The notes: generated by a model from the sequence alone, not told the origin. Positions 46,452 to 58,051 are shown, counted from the stretch's first letter. The stretch is DNA of 64,000 bases from Chlamydiia bacterium (GCA_022601595.1 JAJACI010000003.1:1-64000); one strand, 5' to 3'. Program-made: numbers and translations.

Positions 46452-47276
46452 ATGGTAAGAAAATACAAACCTACTACGCCTGGAAGAAGAACACTTGTTT
46501 TACCAAGCATAGATGAGCTGACAAAAGGTGCATCTCCTCTGAAATCTTTGTTATCAAAGAAGACAAGGTGTTCTGCAAAAAATAATAAAGGTCATATCAC
46601 TTCTCGTGGTCGTGGTGGCGGACATAGAAAGCATTATCGTATCATTGACTTCAAAAGAGACAAAGATGGTATTAAAGCTAAAGTTGCCTCTATTGAGTAT
46701 GATCCAAATAGATCAGCGCACATTGCTTTGCTTCATTATCTTGATGGTGAGAAAAGGTATATTATTGCTCCAAAAGGTTTAAAGGCCGGTGACTTTGTTC
46801 AATCAGGAGTTGAAGCTCCTTTGAAGACAGGCAACTGTTTGCCTCTTAAGTCTATGCCTTCTGGTTCAACGATTCATAATATTGAGCTACAGCCTGGTAA
46901 AGGCGCTCAAATGATTCGTAGCGCAGGGTCATCGGCGCAATTAATGGCAAAAAGTGGTGGGTATGCCACTTTGAAAATGCCATCTGGCGAAGTTCGTTTG
47001 GTAAATGATACATGTAGAGCAACTCTGGGTGTGATTTCTAATGCTGAAAACAATCTAATGGTTATTGGTAAAGCGGGAAGAAATCGTTGGAAAGGGAAAA
47101 GACCAATTTCTCGTGGAACGGTGACAAATCCTGTCGATGGTTGCATGGGTGGTGGTGAAGGTAGACAAAATAGTTATCATCCTTCCTCTCCTTGGGGAAC
47201 ACCAGCTAAAGGATTTAGAACAAGATCTAAGAGTAAGAGTAAGAGATTAATAGTAAAAGACCGTAGGAAAAAATAG
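46452..47276 (+). CDS. rplB: Ribosomal protein L2
   Basis: [39 protein letters not shown]. Confidence 0.98.
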   Translation: MVRKYKPTTPGRRTLVLPSIDELTKGASPLKSLLSKKTRCSAKNNKGHITSRGRGGGHRKHYRIIDFKRDKDGIKAKVASIEYDPNRSAHIALLHYLDGEKRYIIAPKGLKAGDFVQSGVEAPLKTGNCLPLKSMPSGSTIHNIELQPGKGAQMIRSAGSSAQLMAKSGGYATLKMPSGEVRLVNDTCRATLGVISNAENNLMVIGKAGRNRWKGKRPISRGTVTNPVDGCMGGGEGRQNSYHPSSPWGTPAKGFRTRSKSKSKRLIVKDRRKK

Positions 47277-47287
47277 GGAGAGATACA

Positions 47288-47551
47288 TTGGGAAGATCGT
47301 TAAGAAAAGGACCGTTTGTTGATCACCACTTGAAAAAGAAGGTGATGAAGTCAAAAGCAGAAGGAACTAAGACTCCAATTAAGACTTGGTCTAGGCGTTC
47401 GATGGTAACACCTGATATGATTGGGTGTAATTTTGAAGTGCATAATGGAAAAAAATTCATTCCAGTTTTTGTAAGTGAAAACATGGTAGGACATAAACTC
47501 GGTGAGTTTTCTCCTACAAGATTATACAAAAAACCTGGAACTAAGAAGTAA
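47288..47551 (+). CDS. rpsS: Ribosomal protein S19 (TTG start)
   Basis: [14 protein letters not shown]. Confidence 0.97.
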   Translation: MGRSLRKGPFVDHHLKKKVMKSKAEGTKTPIKTWSRRSMVTPDMIGCNFEVHNGKKFIPVFVSENMVGHKLGEFSPTRLYKKPGTKK

Positions 47552-47565
47552 TTTAGGAGAAAAAA

Positions 47566-47928
47566 ATGGTTCTTGCTAAAGCAATAACAAGACATGCAAA
47601 AATTAGCCCTCAGAAGGCACGTGTCGTCATAGATTTAATTAGAGGACTGAGCGTTGAAGAAGCTTTATTCCAGCTTAAACAAACAAACACCAAGTCTGGT
47701 CGTTTGATTTTTAAGACGGTTAATAGTGCTGTTGCTAATGCAGTGCATAATAAAGACGCAAAGGCTGAAACTTTATATATTTGCGAAGCTGCTGTGGACA
47801 AAGGTACTTTTCATAAAAGAGCTTGGACAAGAAGTCGTGGCATGAGAGCGCCAATTGAAAGGAAAACTAGTCATATAAAAGTTGGAGTTGCAGTAAGAGA
47901 AGCAGCCGTAAGCGGGGAGAATAAATAG
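47566..47928 (+). CDS. rplV: Ribosomal protein L22
   Basis: ISPQKARVVIDLIRG; HIKVGVA. Confidence 0.96.
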   Translation: MVLAKAITRHAKISPQKARVVIDLIRGLSVEEALFQLKQTNTKSGRLIFKTVNSAVANAVHNKDAKAETLYICEAAVDKGTFHKRAWTRSRGMRAPIERKTSHIKVGVAVREAAVSGENK

Positions 47929-48582
47929 ATGGGCCAGAAAACGAATCCAACAGGTTTTAGACTTTCAATTAGAAAAAACTGGAAATCAAGCTGGTTTGCA
48001 ACTAAAAAAGATTTTGCTAAAAACTTAATTGAAGATTTTAAAATAAGAGAATTTTTAAAGGCAAAACCTTCTTGTCAGTCTGCAAGTGAGTTTACGATTA
48101 AAAGAACAGGCGACAAAGTAGAGGTTACCATTCATACACCAAGACCTGGTCTGGTTATTGGTAAGAAAGGAATGGAGATTGAGGCCCTAAAGAAATCACT
48201 AAAGAAGCTTGTAGGCAAAGAGATTTGGCTGGAAGTGGAAGAGATTAAAAGACCTGATCTAGATGCTAAATTAGTTGCAGAGTCAATTGCTCAGCAATTA
48301 AAAAGAAGAACAGCATTTAGAAGAGCTTTGAAAAAAGCTATGCAGAGTACAATGGATGCCGGTGCTTTAGGAATTAAAGTTCAGTGTTCAGGAAGACTTG
48401 CAGGTGCTGAGATTGCTAGAACAGAGTGGTATAAGGAAGGTAAGATTCCAATGCAGACATTGCGTTATGATTTGGATTACGCATCTGTAAGATGTGAGAC
48501 TACTTATGGAACTCTTGGGGTGAAGGTTTGGATTACAAGAGGCGAAATACATACAAAGAGCACAGCGAAACTAGGAGGTTAA
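47929..48582 (+). CDS. rpsC: Ribosomal protein S3
   Basis: [32 protein letters not shown]. Confidence 0.97.
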   Translation: MGQKTNPTGFRLSIRKNWKSSWFATKKDFAKNLIEDFKIREFLKAKPSCQSASEFTIKRTGDKVEVTIHTPRPGLVIGKKGMEIEALKKSLKKLVGKEIWLEVEEIKRPDLDAKLVAESIAQQLKRRTAFRRALKKAMQSTMDAGALGIKVQCSGRLAGAEIARTEWYKEGKIPMQTLRYDLDYASVRCETTYGTLGVKVWITRGEIHTKSTAKLGG

Positions 48583-48583
48583 G

Positions 48584-49012
48584 ATGGCACTACAACCGAA
48601 AAGAAGTAAATACAGAAAGAAGCAAAAAGGCTGTCTAAAAGGTTTAAGTAAAGCTGGTAATTTCGTTGCTTTTGGTGACTATGGAATGCAAGCTCTAGGA
48701 AGAGGAAAGATTAAGGCTAATGAGTTAGAAGCATGTAGGATTGCGATCAACCGTTTCTTTAGTAGAAAAGGACAGGTTTGGATCCGTGTATTCCCTCATA
48801 CTCCAATAACAAAGAAACCTGCTGAAACTCGTATGGGTAAAGGAAAGGGTGGAGTTGACCATTGGGCAGTAGATGTTAGACCAGGAAGAATATTATTCGA
48901 AGTTGGTGGAAACATCACTTTTGATGATGCAAGACGTGCTTTAGCTATTGCTTCTGGAAAGTTAAATATACCTACAAGATTTGTAAAAAGACTTGAAATG
49001 GTAAAGAATTAG
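48584..49012 (+). CDS. rplP: Ribosomal protein L16
   Basis: [35 protein letters not shown]. Confidence 0.97.
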   Translation: MALQPKRSKYRKKQKGCLKGLSKAGNFVAFGDYGMQALGRGKIKANELEACRIAINRFFSRKGQVWIRVFPHTPITKKPAETRMGKGKGGVDHWAVDVRPGRILFEVGGNITFDDARRALAIASGKLNIPTRFVKRLEMVKN

Positions 49013-49020
49013 AGGAAATT

Positions 49021-49224
49021 ATGACATTAGATGAAATTAAAAAGCTTAGTAACGATGAGTTAGAAAAGCATATCACAGATTGGAAGAAAGAGCTAATGAA
49101 GTTAAGAGTGTCTGCTATGATGCAAAAAAAAGCGGATAAGCCTCATATGTTTAAAGTTTTAAAGAAGCGTATAGCTCGTGCTCACACTGTAAGAGCATCA
49201 TTAGCAACAGTGGAGGAGAGTTAA
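49021..49224 (+). CDS. rpmC: Ribosomal protein L29
   Basis: Size, position, KKRIARAHTV. Confidence 0.93.
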   Translation: MTLDEIKKLSNDELEKHITDWKKELMKLRVSAMMQKKADKPHMFKVLKKRIARAHTVRASLATVEES

Positions 49225-49482
49225 ATGACTGAATTAAAAGAAAGAAAATCTTACACCGGTAAGGTTACTTCGAAAAAAATGGACAAGACAGTTATTGTAA
49301 CTGTTTCTGCAACCATTAGACATAAGAGATACGAAAAGGTAATTAGTAGAGATACTAAATTCTACGTTCATGATGAAAAAAATGAGTGTGAAGTTGGAGA
49401 TACTGTAACTATTTTAGAGACACGTCCTTTATCAAAATTAAAGAGATGGCGTGTAGCAACGATTAACCAGAGAGAAGCATAA
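49225..49482 (+). CDS. rpsQ: Ribosomal protein S17
   Basis: [31 protein letters not shown]. Confidence 0.96.
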   Translation: MTELKERKSYTGKVTSKKMDKTVIVTVSATIRHKRYEKVISRDTKFYVHDEKNECEVGDTVTILETRPLSKLKRWRVATINQREA

Positions 49483-49484
49483 GC

Positions 49485-49856
49485 ATGATACAGCAAGAGT
49501 CAGAATTAGAAGTTGCAGACAACACAGGTGCAAAGAGAGTCAAATGCATTAAGGTCTTAAAAGGATCTAAAAGACGTTACGCAGGTGTTGGTGATGTGAT
49601 TGTGTGTTCTGTTAAAGAAACGCAACCTAAGTCAAATGTAAAAAAAGGGGAAGTAGTTCGTGCAGTAGTAGTGCGTACAAAAAAGCAAATTAGAAGAGAA
49701 GACGGATCGTATTTAAAATTTTATGTGAATAGCTGTGTGATATTAGACGAGAAGCTAGAAAATCCGAAGGGAACACGTATTTTTGGACCTGTAGCTAGAG
49801 AGTTAAGGGATAAAGGTTTTATGAAGATTGTCTCTCTTGCACCAGAGGTTATATAG
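49485..49856 (+). CDS. rplN: Ribosomal protein L14
   Basis: [24 protein letters not shown]. Confidence 0.97.
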   Translation: MIQQESELEVADNTGAKRVKCIKVLKGSKRRYAGVGDVIVCSVKETQPKSNVKKGEVVRAVVVRTKKQIRREDGSYLKFYVNSCVILDEKLENPKGTRIFGPVARELRDKGFMKIVSLAPEVI

Positions 49857-49865
49857 GAAGGACTT

Positions 49866-50183
49866 ATGAAAAGATTTAAGAAAGGTGATCCGGTTATTGT
49901 CATTGCAGGTAATAACAAAGGAACAGAAGGAACATTAGAAGCTATAAAAGGTCAGAAAGTTATAGTGAAAGGTGTCAATATGAAAAAGAAGCATGTAAAA
50001 GGTGATGGAAGCGGGAAGCCAGGTCAGATTGTTGAATTTGAGGCTCCTTTAAACGTTTCTAACATTGCTTATTGTGTAGCTGGAAAAGGCCACAAGTTAA
50101 GAGCGCGTGTAAACGAGGCAGGAAAAAAAGAAATATATACCATTTCATCTGATAAAGAAGAAAAGGTAATAAGAACAATTTAG
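49866..50183 (+). CDS. rplX: Ribosomal protein L24
   Basis: KKGDPVIVIAGNNKGTEG KOW motif. Confidence 0.95.
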   Translation: MKRFKKGDPVIVIAGNNKGTEGTLEAIKGQKVIVKGVNMKKKHVKGDGSGKPGQIVEFEAPLNVSNIAYCVAGKGHKLRARVNEAGKKEIYTISSDKEEKVIRTI

Positions 50184-50197
50184 TGATTTAGGAAAAT

Positions 50198-50752
50198 ATG
50201 GAAGATAGTCAATTTCAAAAGCATTATAAAACTACTGTTAAAGACAGTTTGCAAAAAAAGTTTGGGTTTAAGAATAAACATAATATTCCTAAGCTAACGA
50301 AGATTATTGTAAGCATGGGTTTGGCGGTTGCTTCTAATGACAAGCAATTATTGCAATACTGTGTAGACGATTTAGAGGTGATTACAGGGCAAAAGCCCTC
50401 TATAACTAAAGCTAAGCAGTCTATATCTAACTTCAAACTTAGAGAAGAGCAGGCAATTGGTGCAATCGTTACTCTACGTGGAAGGCGCATGTATGATTTT
50501 ATGTATAAGCTTATACATATTTCAGCACCTAGAATTCCCGATTTTAGAGGACTTAAGAGAAAGTGTGATGGAAGAGGCAACTATTCCATGGGCCTAAAGG
50601 ATCAGACGGTATTTCCTGAAGTAAATTTAGATAAAATGAAGAAATCACAGGGTATGAACATAACTTTTGTAACAACAGCAAACACAGATGAAGAGTGTGT
50701 TGCGTTTTTAGAAGAGATGGGAATGCCGTTAAAGAAACAAAAAGAAAATTAA
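50198..50752 (+). CDS. rplE: Ribosomal protein L5
   Basis: IPRIPDFRGL-type region (APRIPDFRGLKRK), GNYSMGLKDQTVFPE. Confidence 0.96.
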   Translation: MEDSQFQKHYKTTVKDSLQKKFGFKNKHNIPKLTKIIVSMGLAVASNDKQLLQYCVDDLEVITGQKPSITKAKQSISNFKLREEQAIGAIVTLRGRRMYDFMYKLIHISAPRIPDFRGLKRKCDGRGNYSMGLKDQTVFPEVNLDKMKKSQGMNITFVTTANTDEECVAFLEEMGMPLKKQKEN

Positions 50753-50768
50753 GGGAGATATCGCTTAA

Positions 50769-51158
50769 ATGATACATGATCCAATAGCAGATATGTTAAC
50801 TCGAATACGAAATGCGATAGCAAGAGAGCATCGTTTTGTACATGTCCTTTATAGTAAAGTTAATATAAATATTTTAAAAGTGCTTTCAAAAGCAGGTTTT
50901 ATTGATAGAGTGCTTGTAAGTGCCGATGGCAGACTTATAAGAGTATATCTTAAATATACATCTGACAGAAAGTCAATTATAAGTGGTATTCAGCGTGTTT
51001 CTACACCTGGAAGAAGGAAATATGTTGGAGTTGATAACCTGCCTGTTCTTAGAAGAGGTTTAGGAAAGACTGTAGTATCTACTTCAAAAGGTATGATGAG
51101 TGCAGAAGACGCAAGACGAGAAAATATGGGTGGAGAGCTAATTTGCTCTGTTTGGTAG
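50769..51158 (+). CDS. rpsH: Ribosomal protein S8
   Basis: DPIADMLTRIRNA, VVSTSKGMMSAEDARREN. Confidence 0.97.
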   Translation: MIHDPIADMLTRIRNAIAREHRFVHVLYSKVNINILKVLSKAGFIDRVLVSADGRLIRVYLKYTSDRKSIISGIQRVSTPGRRKYVGVDNLPVLRRGLGKTVVSTSKGMMSAEDARRENMGGELICSVW

Positions 51159-51179
51159 AAACGGAAAGGAGAAAATACG

Positions 51180-51713
51180 ATGTCAAGATTAGCGAAAAAA
51201 CCAGTTGAATTGCCAAAAGGAGTAGAAGTTACTCTTGCAGGTGATCTAGTTACAGTGAAAGGCCCAAAAGGTTCTATCTCTATCACCCTAAGTAAAGGTG
51301 TAAAAGTAGAGTTAACAAAAGAGACGCTTGCAGTTGTAGGCACAGATGAGTTAACGCATCACCCGTTTTTAGGGTTAGATATTTCTCGTTTGAAGAATGC
51401 TTTAGAGGGTGTGAGTACTGGTTTTAAAAAGACTTTAGAATTAGTAGGTGTTGGTTATAAGGCAGCAGTGAAGGGAAGCGACTTAGATTTAAGTCTTGGT
51501 TTTTCTCATCCTTGTATATTAGCAATCCCGAAAAGTTTGAAGGTTGAAGTTGAAAAAAACACTAGAATTCATGTTTCAGGTGTAGATAAAGTAGAGGTTG
51601 GCCAGTTTAGTGCAACAATACGATCTAAAAGACCACCAGAGCCTTACAAAGGTAAGGGTGTGAAATATGAAGGCGAATATATTAAAAGGAAAGCTGGTAA
51701 AAAAGCTAAGTAG
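51180..51713 (+). CDS. rplF: Ribosomal protein L6
   Basis: MSRLAKKPVELP, RPPEPYKGKGVKYEGE. Confidence 0.97.
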   Translation: MSRLAKKPVELPKGVEVTLAGDLVTVKGPKGSISITLSKGVKVELTKETLAVVGTDELTHHPFLGLDISRLKNALEGVSTGFKKTLELVGVGYKAAVKGSDLDLSLGFSHPCILAIPKSLKVEVEKNTRIHVSGVDKVEVGQFSATIRSKRPPEPYKGKGVKYEGEYIKRKAGKKAK

Positions 51714-51721
51714 GAATAATT

Positions 51722-52081
51722 ATGCAAAGTGAATTAAAAAAAGCAAAGATCAGACAAGAGCGTCGCGTAAAAAGAAATAGAAAAGCTTTAATACGATCAG
51801 AAAGACCTCGATTATCTGTAAATCGTTCTTTAACGAATTTATATGCTCAGATAATTGATGATAGAGAATCAAAAACCGTGGTAGGGCTTTCTACTGCATG
51901 TAAAGACCTTAAGACTATCAAGGATAGGAAAGAGAGAGCGAAAAAAGCTGGCGCAATGCTTGCAAAACTTGCTCTTGCTAAAGGTGTTGAAAAGGTTGTA
52001 TTTGACCGCGGACATTGCAAGTTCCACGGTAGAATTGCAGCATTTGCAGAAGGTGCGAGAGAAGCTGGATTGGTATTTTAA
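51722..52081 (+). CDS. rplR: Ribosomal protein L18
   Basis: FDRGHCKFHGRIAAFAEGAREAGL. Confidence 0.96.
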   Translation: MQSELKKAKIRQERRVKRNRKALIRSERPRLSVNRSLTNLYAQIIDDRESKTVVGLSTACKDLKTIKDRKERAKKAGAMLAKLALAKGVEKVVFDRGHCKFHGRIAAFAEGAREAGLVF

Positions 52082-52096
52082 AGAGGATTATTATAA

Positions 52097-52606
52097 ATGG
52101 CAGAAGAGAGAAGAAATACAAAATCAAATAAAAAAGATGATTCTAAGAGTAAAGACTTTGAGGAAAAAGTTTTATTCATTAATCGTTGTGCTAAAGTGGT
52201 AAAAGGCGGCCGTAGGTTTAGCTTTTCAGCTTTGGTAATCGTTGGTGATGGTAAAGGTGCTGTTGGCATGGGTTTTGGAAAAGCAAACGAAGTTGCCGAT
52301 GCTGTTGCAAAAGCAGTGGGTGATGGAAAGAAAAGTCTTGTTACATTTGAGATTGATGGGGATACGATACCTCATGATGTAATGGCAACGGCAGATGGAG
52401 CTACTGTAATCATTAAATCAGCAGAGAAAGGAACAGGAATTGTTGCCGGATCTCAAATAAGAGCTGTTTTAGAGATGTGTGGTATTAAAGATGTTGTAGC
52501 TAAAAGTTTAGCTGGGAACAATCCTTGCAACCAAGTAAGAGCAACATTTAAAGCTTTATCAAGCTTACAAAATAGAAAGAAAACTCTAGAAGCGAGGATG
52601 GCATAA
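52097..52606 (+). CDS. rpsE: Ribosomal protein S5
   Basis: FSFSALVIVGDGKGAVGMGFGKANEV. Confidence 0.97.
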   Translation: MAEERRNTKSNKKDDSKSKDFEEKVLFINRCAKVVKGGRRFSFSALVIVGDGKGAVGMGFGKANEVADAVAKAVGDGKKSLVTFEIDGDTIPHDVMATADGATVIIKSAEKGTGIVAGSQIRAVLEMCGIKDVVAKSLAGNNPCNQVRATFKALSSLQNRKKTLEARMA

Positions 52607-53058
52607 TGTTAACACTTAATAGTCTTGTAAAAACCGAAGGCCAAAAGAGCAAAATGAAAAGAGTTGGTCGTGGTGTTGGTTCTGGGAAAGGAAAAACATG
52701 TGGACGAGGAACTAAGGGTGCTAAAGCAAGATCTGGTTACAAAAGACGACATGGACAAGAAGGCGGGCAGTGTCCTGTTTTCAGAAAGACTCCTATTAGA
52801 GGTTTCTCTAGAGGTAGTTTTGCAAAAGAGATGTTTGCAATCAATTTATTCATGGTTTCAGAGAAATTTGCAGATGGCGATATGGTGTGCAAAGAAACTT
52901 TAATTGAGAAAGGCTTGATTTCTAAGAAATCATCAGCCAAAATCAGAATACTTGGTCACGGTGAACTGACTGTAAAAGTTAGTTTTAAAGCAGACCATTT
53001 TTCAAAGAGTGCAGAAGAAAAAATATTAAAGGCTGATTGCAAGGTTGAACGTATCTAA
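52606..53058 (+). CDS. rplO: Ribosomal protein L15
   Basis: KRVGRGVGSGKGKTCGRGTKGAKAR. Confidence 0.97.
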   Translation: MLTLNSLVKTEGQKSKMKRVGRGVGSGKGKTCGRGTKGAKARSGYKRRHGQEGGQCPVFRKTPIRGFSRGSFAKEMFAINLFMVSEKFADGDMVCKETLIEKGLISKKSSAKIRILGHGELTVKVSFKADHFSKSAEEKILKADCKVERI

Positions 53059-53059
53059 T

Positions 53060-54433
53060 ATGGTAGAAAAACTGAAAAGTATTTTTAGGCAAAAGGAACT
53101 AAGGCAGAAGATAGGATTTGTCCTGCTGATGCTTTTAGTTTGTAGAGTTGGCGCATATATCACGGTGCCTGGAATTAATGGAGAGCTAATTCTTCAGTCT
53201 TTCAGGGCAGCGACAGGTGGCGGGCAAAATTTATTTCAGTTTGTTGACATGTTTACAGGTGGCGCTTTTGCTAAGATGACGCTTGTCGCTTTAGGAGTAA
53301 TGCCATTTATCTCAGCATCGATTTTTATACAAATATTGATGAGCGTGTTTCCTTCCTTACAAAAGGAAATTAGAGAAAATGGGGACGCAGGTAAGAGAAA
53401 GCTTGGTAAATGGACTCGTATACTAACATTGATCATCGCGCTTTTTCAATCAGGTCTTTATGCAAAGCAGGCGCTTAGCTTTAATGTAGCAACACCAGGG
53501 GTTATTTTTAGCGAGTTTGTTCAAGTGACAGCATTTGGTGTTCCTTGGCTCTTTTTCTTAGTAACGATGCTTTCAATGACAACAGGTTCTTTATTTCTAA
53601 TGTGGATAGGGGAGCAAATTACAGAGAAAGGTATTGGTAATGGAGTATCGATGATCATATCTTTAGGAATATTATCAGCTCTTCCAAGAACTTTAGGAAG
53701 TATTCTAAGCGGTCTAAATGTAGATTCTCAAGATGCCGGGCAGTTAACGATAACATCTTTGATAGTATTGTCGGTCATATTTGTAGCGATTATATTTGGA
53801 ACGGTAATGGTTCTTCAGGGATTACGTAAGCTACCTATTCAATATGCAAGACGAAGTGTTGATGGCGCAGGAAGTGCTCGTAAAACACCGTTTATTCCTT
53901 TAAAGGTGAATTTTGCTGGAATTATGCCAGTTATCTTTGCCTCATCTTTTTTGATGTTCCCAGCTACAATAGCGCTTCTTATGAAGGGATCACCGCTTGT
54001 GACAAAAATAACAGGTTATATAGCTCAGGGGACACCTGGTTATATGATCCTTTTTGTTACATTAATAGTATTATTTACATTTCTATGGACATCGATGCAA
54101 TTTAGACCAGATCAAATTGCAACAGAGATGAAAAAAAGTGGAGCATTTATACCTGGAGTACGCCAGGGAAAGCCAACTGAAGATGCAATTAACTATTCGA
54201 TGAAAAGAATTACATGGTTAGGTGCTTTTTTGCTGGCTTTTATTGCGATTTTGCCTACAATAGTAGGGAAATTATTAAGTGTGGATCCTACAATTAGTCA
54301 GTTCTTCGGTGGAACATCGATTCTGATTTTAGTAGGAGTTATTTTAGATACGAGTAAGCAGATAGAGTCACATTTGATTATGCAGAAGTATGATGGGTTT
54401 ATGTCCAGTAGCAAAGTGACAGGAAAATTTTAA
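53060..54433 (+). CDS. secY: Preprotein translocase SecY
   Basis: MVEKLKSIFRQKELRQKIGFVLLML; 10-TM pattern; FIPGVRQGKPT. Confidence 0.97.
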   Translation: MVEKLKSIFRQKELRQKIGFVLLMLLVCRVGAYITVPGINGELILQSFRAATGGGQNLFQFVDMFTGGAFAKMTLVALGVMPFISASIFIQILMSVFPSLQKEIRENGDAGKRKLGKWTRILTLIIALFQSGLYAKQALSFNVATPGVIFSEFVQVTAFGVPWLFFLVTMLSMTTGSLFLMWIGEQITEKGIGNGVSMIISLGILSALPRTLGSILSGLNVDSQDAGQLTITSLIVLSVIFVAIIFGTVMVLQGLRKLPIQYARRSVDGAGSARKTPFIPLKVNFAGIMPVIFASSFLMFPATIALLMKGSPLVTKITGYIAQGTPGYMILFVTLIVLFTFLWTSMQFRPDQIATEMKKSGAFIPGVRQGKPTEDAINYSMKRITWLGAFLLAFIAILPTIVGKLLSVDPTISQFFGGTSILILVGVILDTSKQIESHLIMQKYDGFMSSSKVTGKF

Positions 54434-54451
54434 ATATAGGATTTATGAAAT

Positions 54452-54820
54452 ATGCCAAGAGTAGCAGGAGCTGATATACCAAAGAAAAAGCGATTGATAA
54501 TTGCACTTACTTATGTATATGGTGTTGGACCAAAAAGGTCTAAAGACGTAATCAAAGCGCTTAAGTTAAGCGAAGATATGAAAGCAGAAGAGCTTACAGA
54601 AGCTCAGGTAGGACAGATCACATCTCATCTTCAAAATACGTATTTAGTAGAAGGTGATTTAAGACGTGAGGTTCAGTCAAACATTAAAAGATTAATCACA
54701 ATCGGTAGTTACCGAGGAATGAGACATCGTTTAGGGTTGCCAGTTAGAGGTCAGCGAACATCGACCAATGCTAGAACTCGTAAGGGTAAAAAGAAAACTG
54801 TGGCAAACAAGAAAAAATAA
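54452..54820 (+). CDS. rpsM: Ribosomal protein S13
   Basis: [22 protein letters not shown]. Confidence 0.97.
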   Translation: MPRVAGADIPKKKRLIIALTYVYGVGPKRSKDVIKALKLSEDMKAEELTEAQVGQITSHLQNTYLVEGDLRREVQSNIKRLITIGSYRGMRHRLGLPVRGQRTSTNARTRKGKKKTVANKKK

Positions 54821-54835
54821 AGGTGAGGATTAAGA

Positions 54836-55249
54836 TTGGCTAAGGATAAAGCAGCGAAAAAGATAATGAAGAAGAAGCCTGTGAAGGCAAAGAAAAAGCG
54901 GTCTGTTTCAAGTGGTGTTGCGCATATTAAGGCAACTTTTAATAACACCATTATTACAATTACAGATCCTCATGGCAAGGTAATTGCTTGGGCGTCTGCA
55001 GGAAAGGTGAACTTTTCTGGCTCAAGAAAGTCATCTGGATTTGCAGCAACAGTTGCGGCTCAAGATGTAGGTAAGGCTGTTTGCGCAATGGGAATGAAAG
55101 AGGTTGAGGTAGAGCTTAAAGGACCTGGAGCTGGTAGAGAATCTGCTATTCGCGGTTTAGTAAGTGCTGGTTTAACGGTAACAGTAATAAGAGATATTAC
55201 ACCAGTTCAGCATAATGGTTGTAGACCAAGAAAAAGAAGAAGAGTATAA
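54836..55249 (+). CDS. rpsK: Ribosomal protein S11 (TTG start)
   Basis: [29 protein letters not shown]. Confidence 0.97.
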   Translation: MAKDKAAKKIMKKKPVKAKKKRSVSSGVAHIKATFNNTIITITDPHGKVIAWASAGKVNFSGSRKSSGFAATVAAQDVGKAVCAMGMKEVEVELKGPGAGRESAIRGLVSAGLTVTVIRDITPVQHNGCRPRKRRRV

Positions 55250-55288
55250 GTTTTCATTGTAGCAAAAAGATTTTGGAGAAAAGAGAAT

Positions 55289-56371
55289 ATGTCAGTAAAA
55301 TATGGAAAGTTTGAACTACCTACAAAGGTGAAAGTGGAAGAGGATGAGGATCCAAGTAGAAAGGCGCGTATTATCGCAGGCCCTTTCGAAAGAGGATTTG
55401 GTCATACTATTGGAAACTCACTACGTAGAATTATGTTAACTTCATTAGAAGCGCCTGCTATTGTATCAGTATTGATAGAGGGAATTTCTCATGAGTACAT
55501 GGCATCTGAGGGAATTATTGAAGATATGACTCATATCGTATTGAATATAAAGGATTCTTTACTTAGAAGACTTCCAATGGATGATGAAGCTGGATCAAGA
55601 GGGGTGAAGACTATTTCTACTGATTTAGAAGTAACAAGTGAGATGCTTGCATCAGCAAATGGTTCTTATAAGGTAACTCTTGGTGATATAGTATCAGATG
55701 GTGAGTTTGAAGTTCTGAATAAAGATCATGCTTTATTTACTGTAACAAAGCCCATGACAAGAAAAGTTATTTTCAAAGTTGCTATGGGCCGCGGATATAA
55801 GCCATCGGAAGCTATTGATCTTCCAAACAAAGTGGTTGATGAGATTTTTATTGATGCACTTTTCTCTCCAGTTCGTGTAGTGAATTACTTTGTAGAGAAT
55901 GCAAGGGTTGGTGGTGAGACTGATATGGATAGACTTGTTCTTGAAATTGCAACAGATGGTCGTATATCACCAAAAGAAGCGCTTACATTTGCGACACAAA
56001 TTGCAAATTTACATTTTTCCGTTTTTGATGAGATGCGTTTCCAAACGATCTCTTATGAAGAGGAAGATGATGAGCAAGAGGGCGACAAGGATACATTATT
56101 AAACAAATTGTATCTAAAAATTAATGAAATTGAATTATCTGTAAGATCGACAAACTGTTTGCAGCAGGCAAACATTGATACGATTGCAGAGCTGGTTATT
56201 ATGCCAGAGCCGGACATGTTGAAATTTAGAAATTTTGGTAAGAAGTCTCTAAATGAAATTAAGGCAAAATTAGATGAGATGGAATTGTATTTAGGAATGG
56301 ATCTTTCTAAATATGATATCACTCGTGAGAATGTAAAAGAAATGGTTAAAACGCTTGTAGATAAAACGTAA
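55289..56371 (+). CDS. rpoA: RNA polymerase alpha subunit
   Basis: GFGHTIGNSLRRIML; alpha-CTD NFGKKSLNEIKAKL. Confidence 0.97.
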   Translation: MSVKYGKFELPTKVKVEEDEDPSRKARIIAGPFERGFGHTIGNSLRRIMLTSLEAPAIVSVLIEGISHEYMASEGIIEDMTHIVLNIKDSLLRRLPMDDEAGSRGVKTISTDLEVTSEMLASANGSYKVTLGDIVSDGEFEVLNKDHALFTVTKPMTRKVIFKVAMGRGYKPSEAIDLPNKVVDEIFIDALFSPVRVVNYFVENARVGGETDMDRLVLEIATDGRISPKEALTFATQIANLHFSVFDEMRFQTISYEEEDDEQEGDKDTLLNKLYLKINEIELSVRSTNCLQQANIDTIAELVIMPEPDMLKFRNFGKKSLNEIKAKLDEMELYLGMDLSKYDITRENVKEMVKTLVDKT

Positions 56372-56383
56372 GGGACATCCAAA

Positions 56384-56806
56384 ATGAGACATAGAAAAAA
56401 TAAGACAAAGCTAAATAGAACTACAGCGCATAAAAGAGCGCTTATGAGAAATCTAGCTAAAGAGCTAATTAAGCACGAGACGATATCTACAACCAAAGCT
56501 AAAGCTAAAGAATTGAAAAAGGTTTTCGAACCTTTAGTAACACTTGCGAAAAGTGATACTTTACATGCAAGAAGACAGGCGTTAAAGGCTTTAGGCTTGC
56601 ATTACAATTCGCTTACACCAAAAGAAGCAAGAAAAGCAAAAGCTGGCGATACTTCAATGTACAACATTGATAGAATTGTTTTAGATAAGCTTTTTAAAGA
56701 GCTTGGCCCTCGTTATAAAGAGCGTCCAGGTGGTTACACCCGCATCGTACTCTCGGGAAATAGAGTAGGCGATGATGCTCCAACTTGCTTTATTGAGTGT
56801 GTTTAG
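56384..56806 (+). CDS. rplQ: Ribosomal protein L17
   Basis: MRHRKNKTKLNRTTAHKRALMRNLAKELI. Confidence 0.97.
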   Translation: MRHRKNKTKLNRTTAHKRALMRNLAKELIKHETISTTKAKAKELKKVFEPLVTLAKSDTLHARRQALKALGLHYNSLTPKEARKAKAGDTSMYNIDRIVLDKLFKELGPRYKERPGGYTRIVLSGNRVGDDAPTCFIECV

Positions 56807-57011
56807 TAAAAAAGGTTATTTTGAATACCCTTTAGGGAAATGACAAGTAGATAAAGTTTAGTTAGTTATATTAACAAGCAGTATCACAAGGCATTATTCA
56901 TGAGAGGAATTCAAGTGTTTTTTGCTAGATTGCTTTATATAAAAATCATTACTTTACATTTGCGAAATTCTCATCTAAAATGAAGATTTTAGTACCTTAA
57001 CGAGTGCTAAT

Positions 57012-58025
57012 ATGGAGATTAAGATGGTAAAGAAAGTAGCGATAAATGGATTTGGCAGAATTGGACGACTTGTGTTTAGGGCGCTTATGAGTGATCCTGA
57101 CTATAGTGTAGCGCTAATCAATGATTTAGCAAGTCCAGAAAGTTTAGCCTATCTTTTAAAATATGATAGTATTCATGGCGTAATTCATCAAGATATTAGA
57201 GCTGATGATGATTTTCTATATGTGGATGGTGATCGTATACAGGTATTTTCAAAAGACGATCCTAAAGACATTCCTTATACAGAGATTCCAGTGGATTTTG
57301 TGGTAGAATCAACTGGTTTTTACACTACGCTAGAGGGTGCAAGCAGGCATCTTGCTGCTGGGGCTAAAAGGGTAATTGTTACAGCGCCAAGTGATTGTAA
57401 AATGTTTGTCATGGGAGTGAATCATCATGAATTCAATCCCCATGAAGATGCAGTTGTTTCCTGTGCATCATGTACAACTAACTGTTTGGCGCCTATTGCA
57501 AAAGTATTAAATGATAATTTTGGAATAGAGGAGGGGTTAATGACAACGGTTCATGCCGTTACCGCAGCACAAAAAGTGCAAGACGGACCTTCAAGAAAAG
57601 ATTTTCGCGGTGGAAGGGGGATAATAAATAATATTATACCTTCCAGTACTGGCGCTGCAAAAGCTGTAGGGAAGGTTGTCCCTGAGCTTGCAGGTAAATT
57701 GACAGGCATGGCTTTTCGTGTTCCTGTAGATGATGTGTCAGTAGTAGATTTAACCGTGAGGTTAAAGCAAAGTACATCCCTAAAAGATATTGGCATTGCT
57801 ATGAAACGAGCAAGCGACGCTGATCTTAAAGGGATATTGGGTGTAACAGACGATCCAGTGGTATCCACTGATTTCAAAGGATGTATCCTCTCATCGATAT
57901 ATGATGAAGGCGCATCCATAGAATTAAATGGTAATTTCTTCAAGTTAGTATCTTGGTATGACAATGAGTGGGGATACGCAAATAGAGTCTGTGATATGAT
58001 GCGATATATTGCATCAGTAATATAA
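57012..58025 (+). CDS. gap: Glyceraldehyde-3-phosphate dehydrogenase (start may be 57024)
   Basis: [40 protein letters not shown]. Confidence 0.97.
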   Translation: MEIKMVKKVAINGFGRIGRLVFRALMSDPDYSVALINDLASPESLAYLLKYDSIHGVIHQDIRADDDFLYVDGDRIQVFSKDDPKDIPYTEIPVDFVVESTGFYTTLEGASRHLAAGAKRVIVTAPSDCKMFVMGVNHHEFNPHEDAVVSCASCTTNCLAPIAKVLNDNFGIEEGLMTTVHAVTAAQKVQDGPSRKDFRGGRGIINNIIPSSTGAAKAVGKVVPELAGKLTGMAFRVPVDDVSVVDLTVRLKQSTSLKDIGIAMKRASDADLKGILGVTDDPVVSTDFKGCILSSIYDEGASIELNGNFFKLVSWYDNEWGYANRVCDMMRYIASVI

Positions 58026-58051
58026 AAGATTAAATAAGAGAGTGATAGATA

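Noticed and set aside
44778-56806. Absence of rpsJ, rpsN, rpmD and rpsD from the ribosomal cluster
   Set aside because: As recalled, rpsJ, rpsN and rpsD lie elsewhere and L30 is absent in known chlamydiae, so this looks like a normal clade feature.
56990-57010. GAGTGCTAA upstream of gap as a CIRCE (HrcA) operator
   Set aside because: Only one half-site is convincing; TTAGTACCT is a poor partner and the spacing is not 9 nt.
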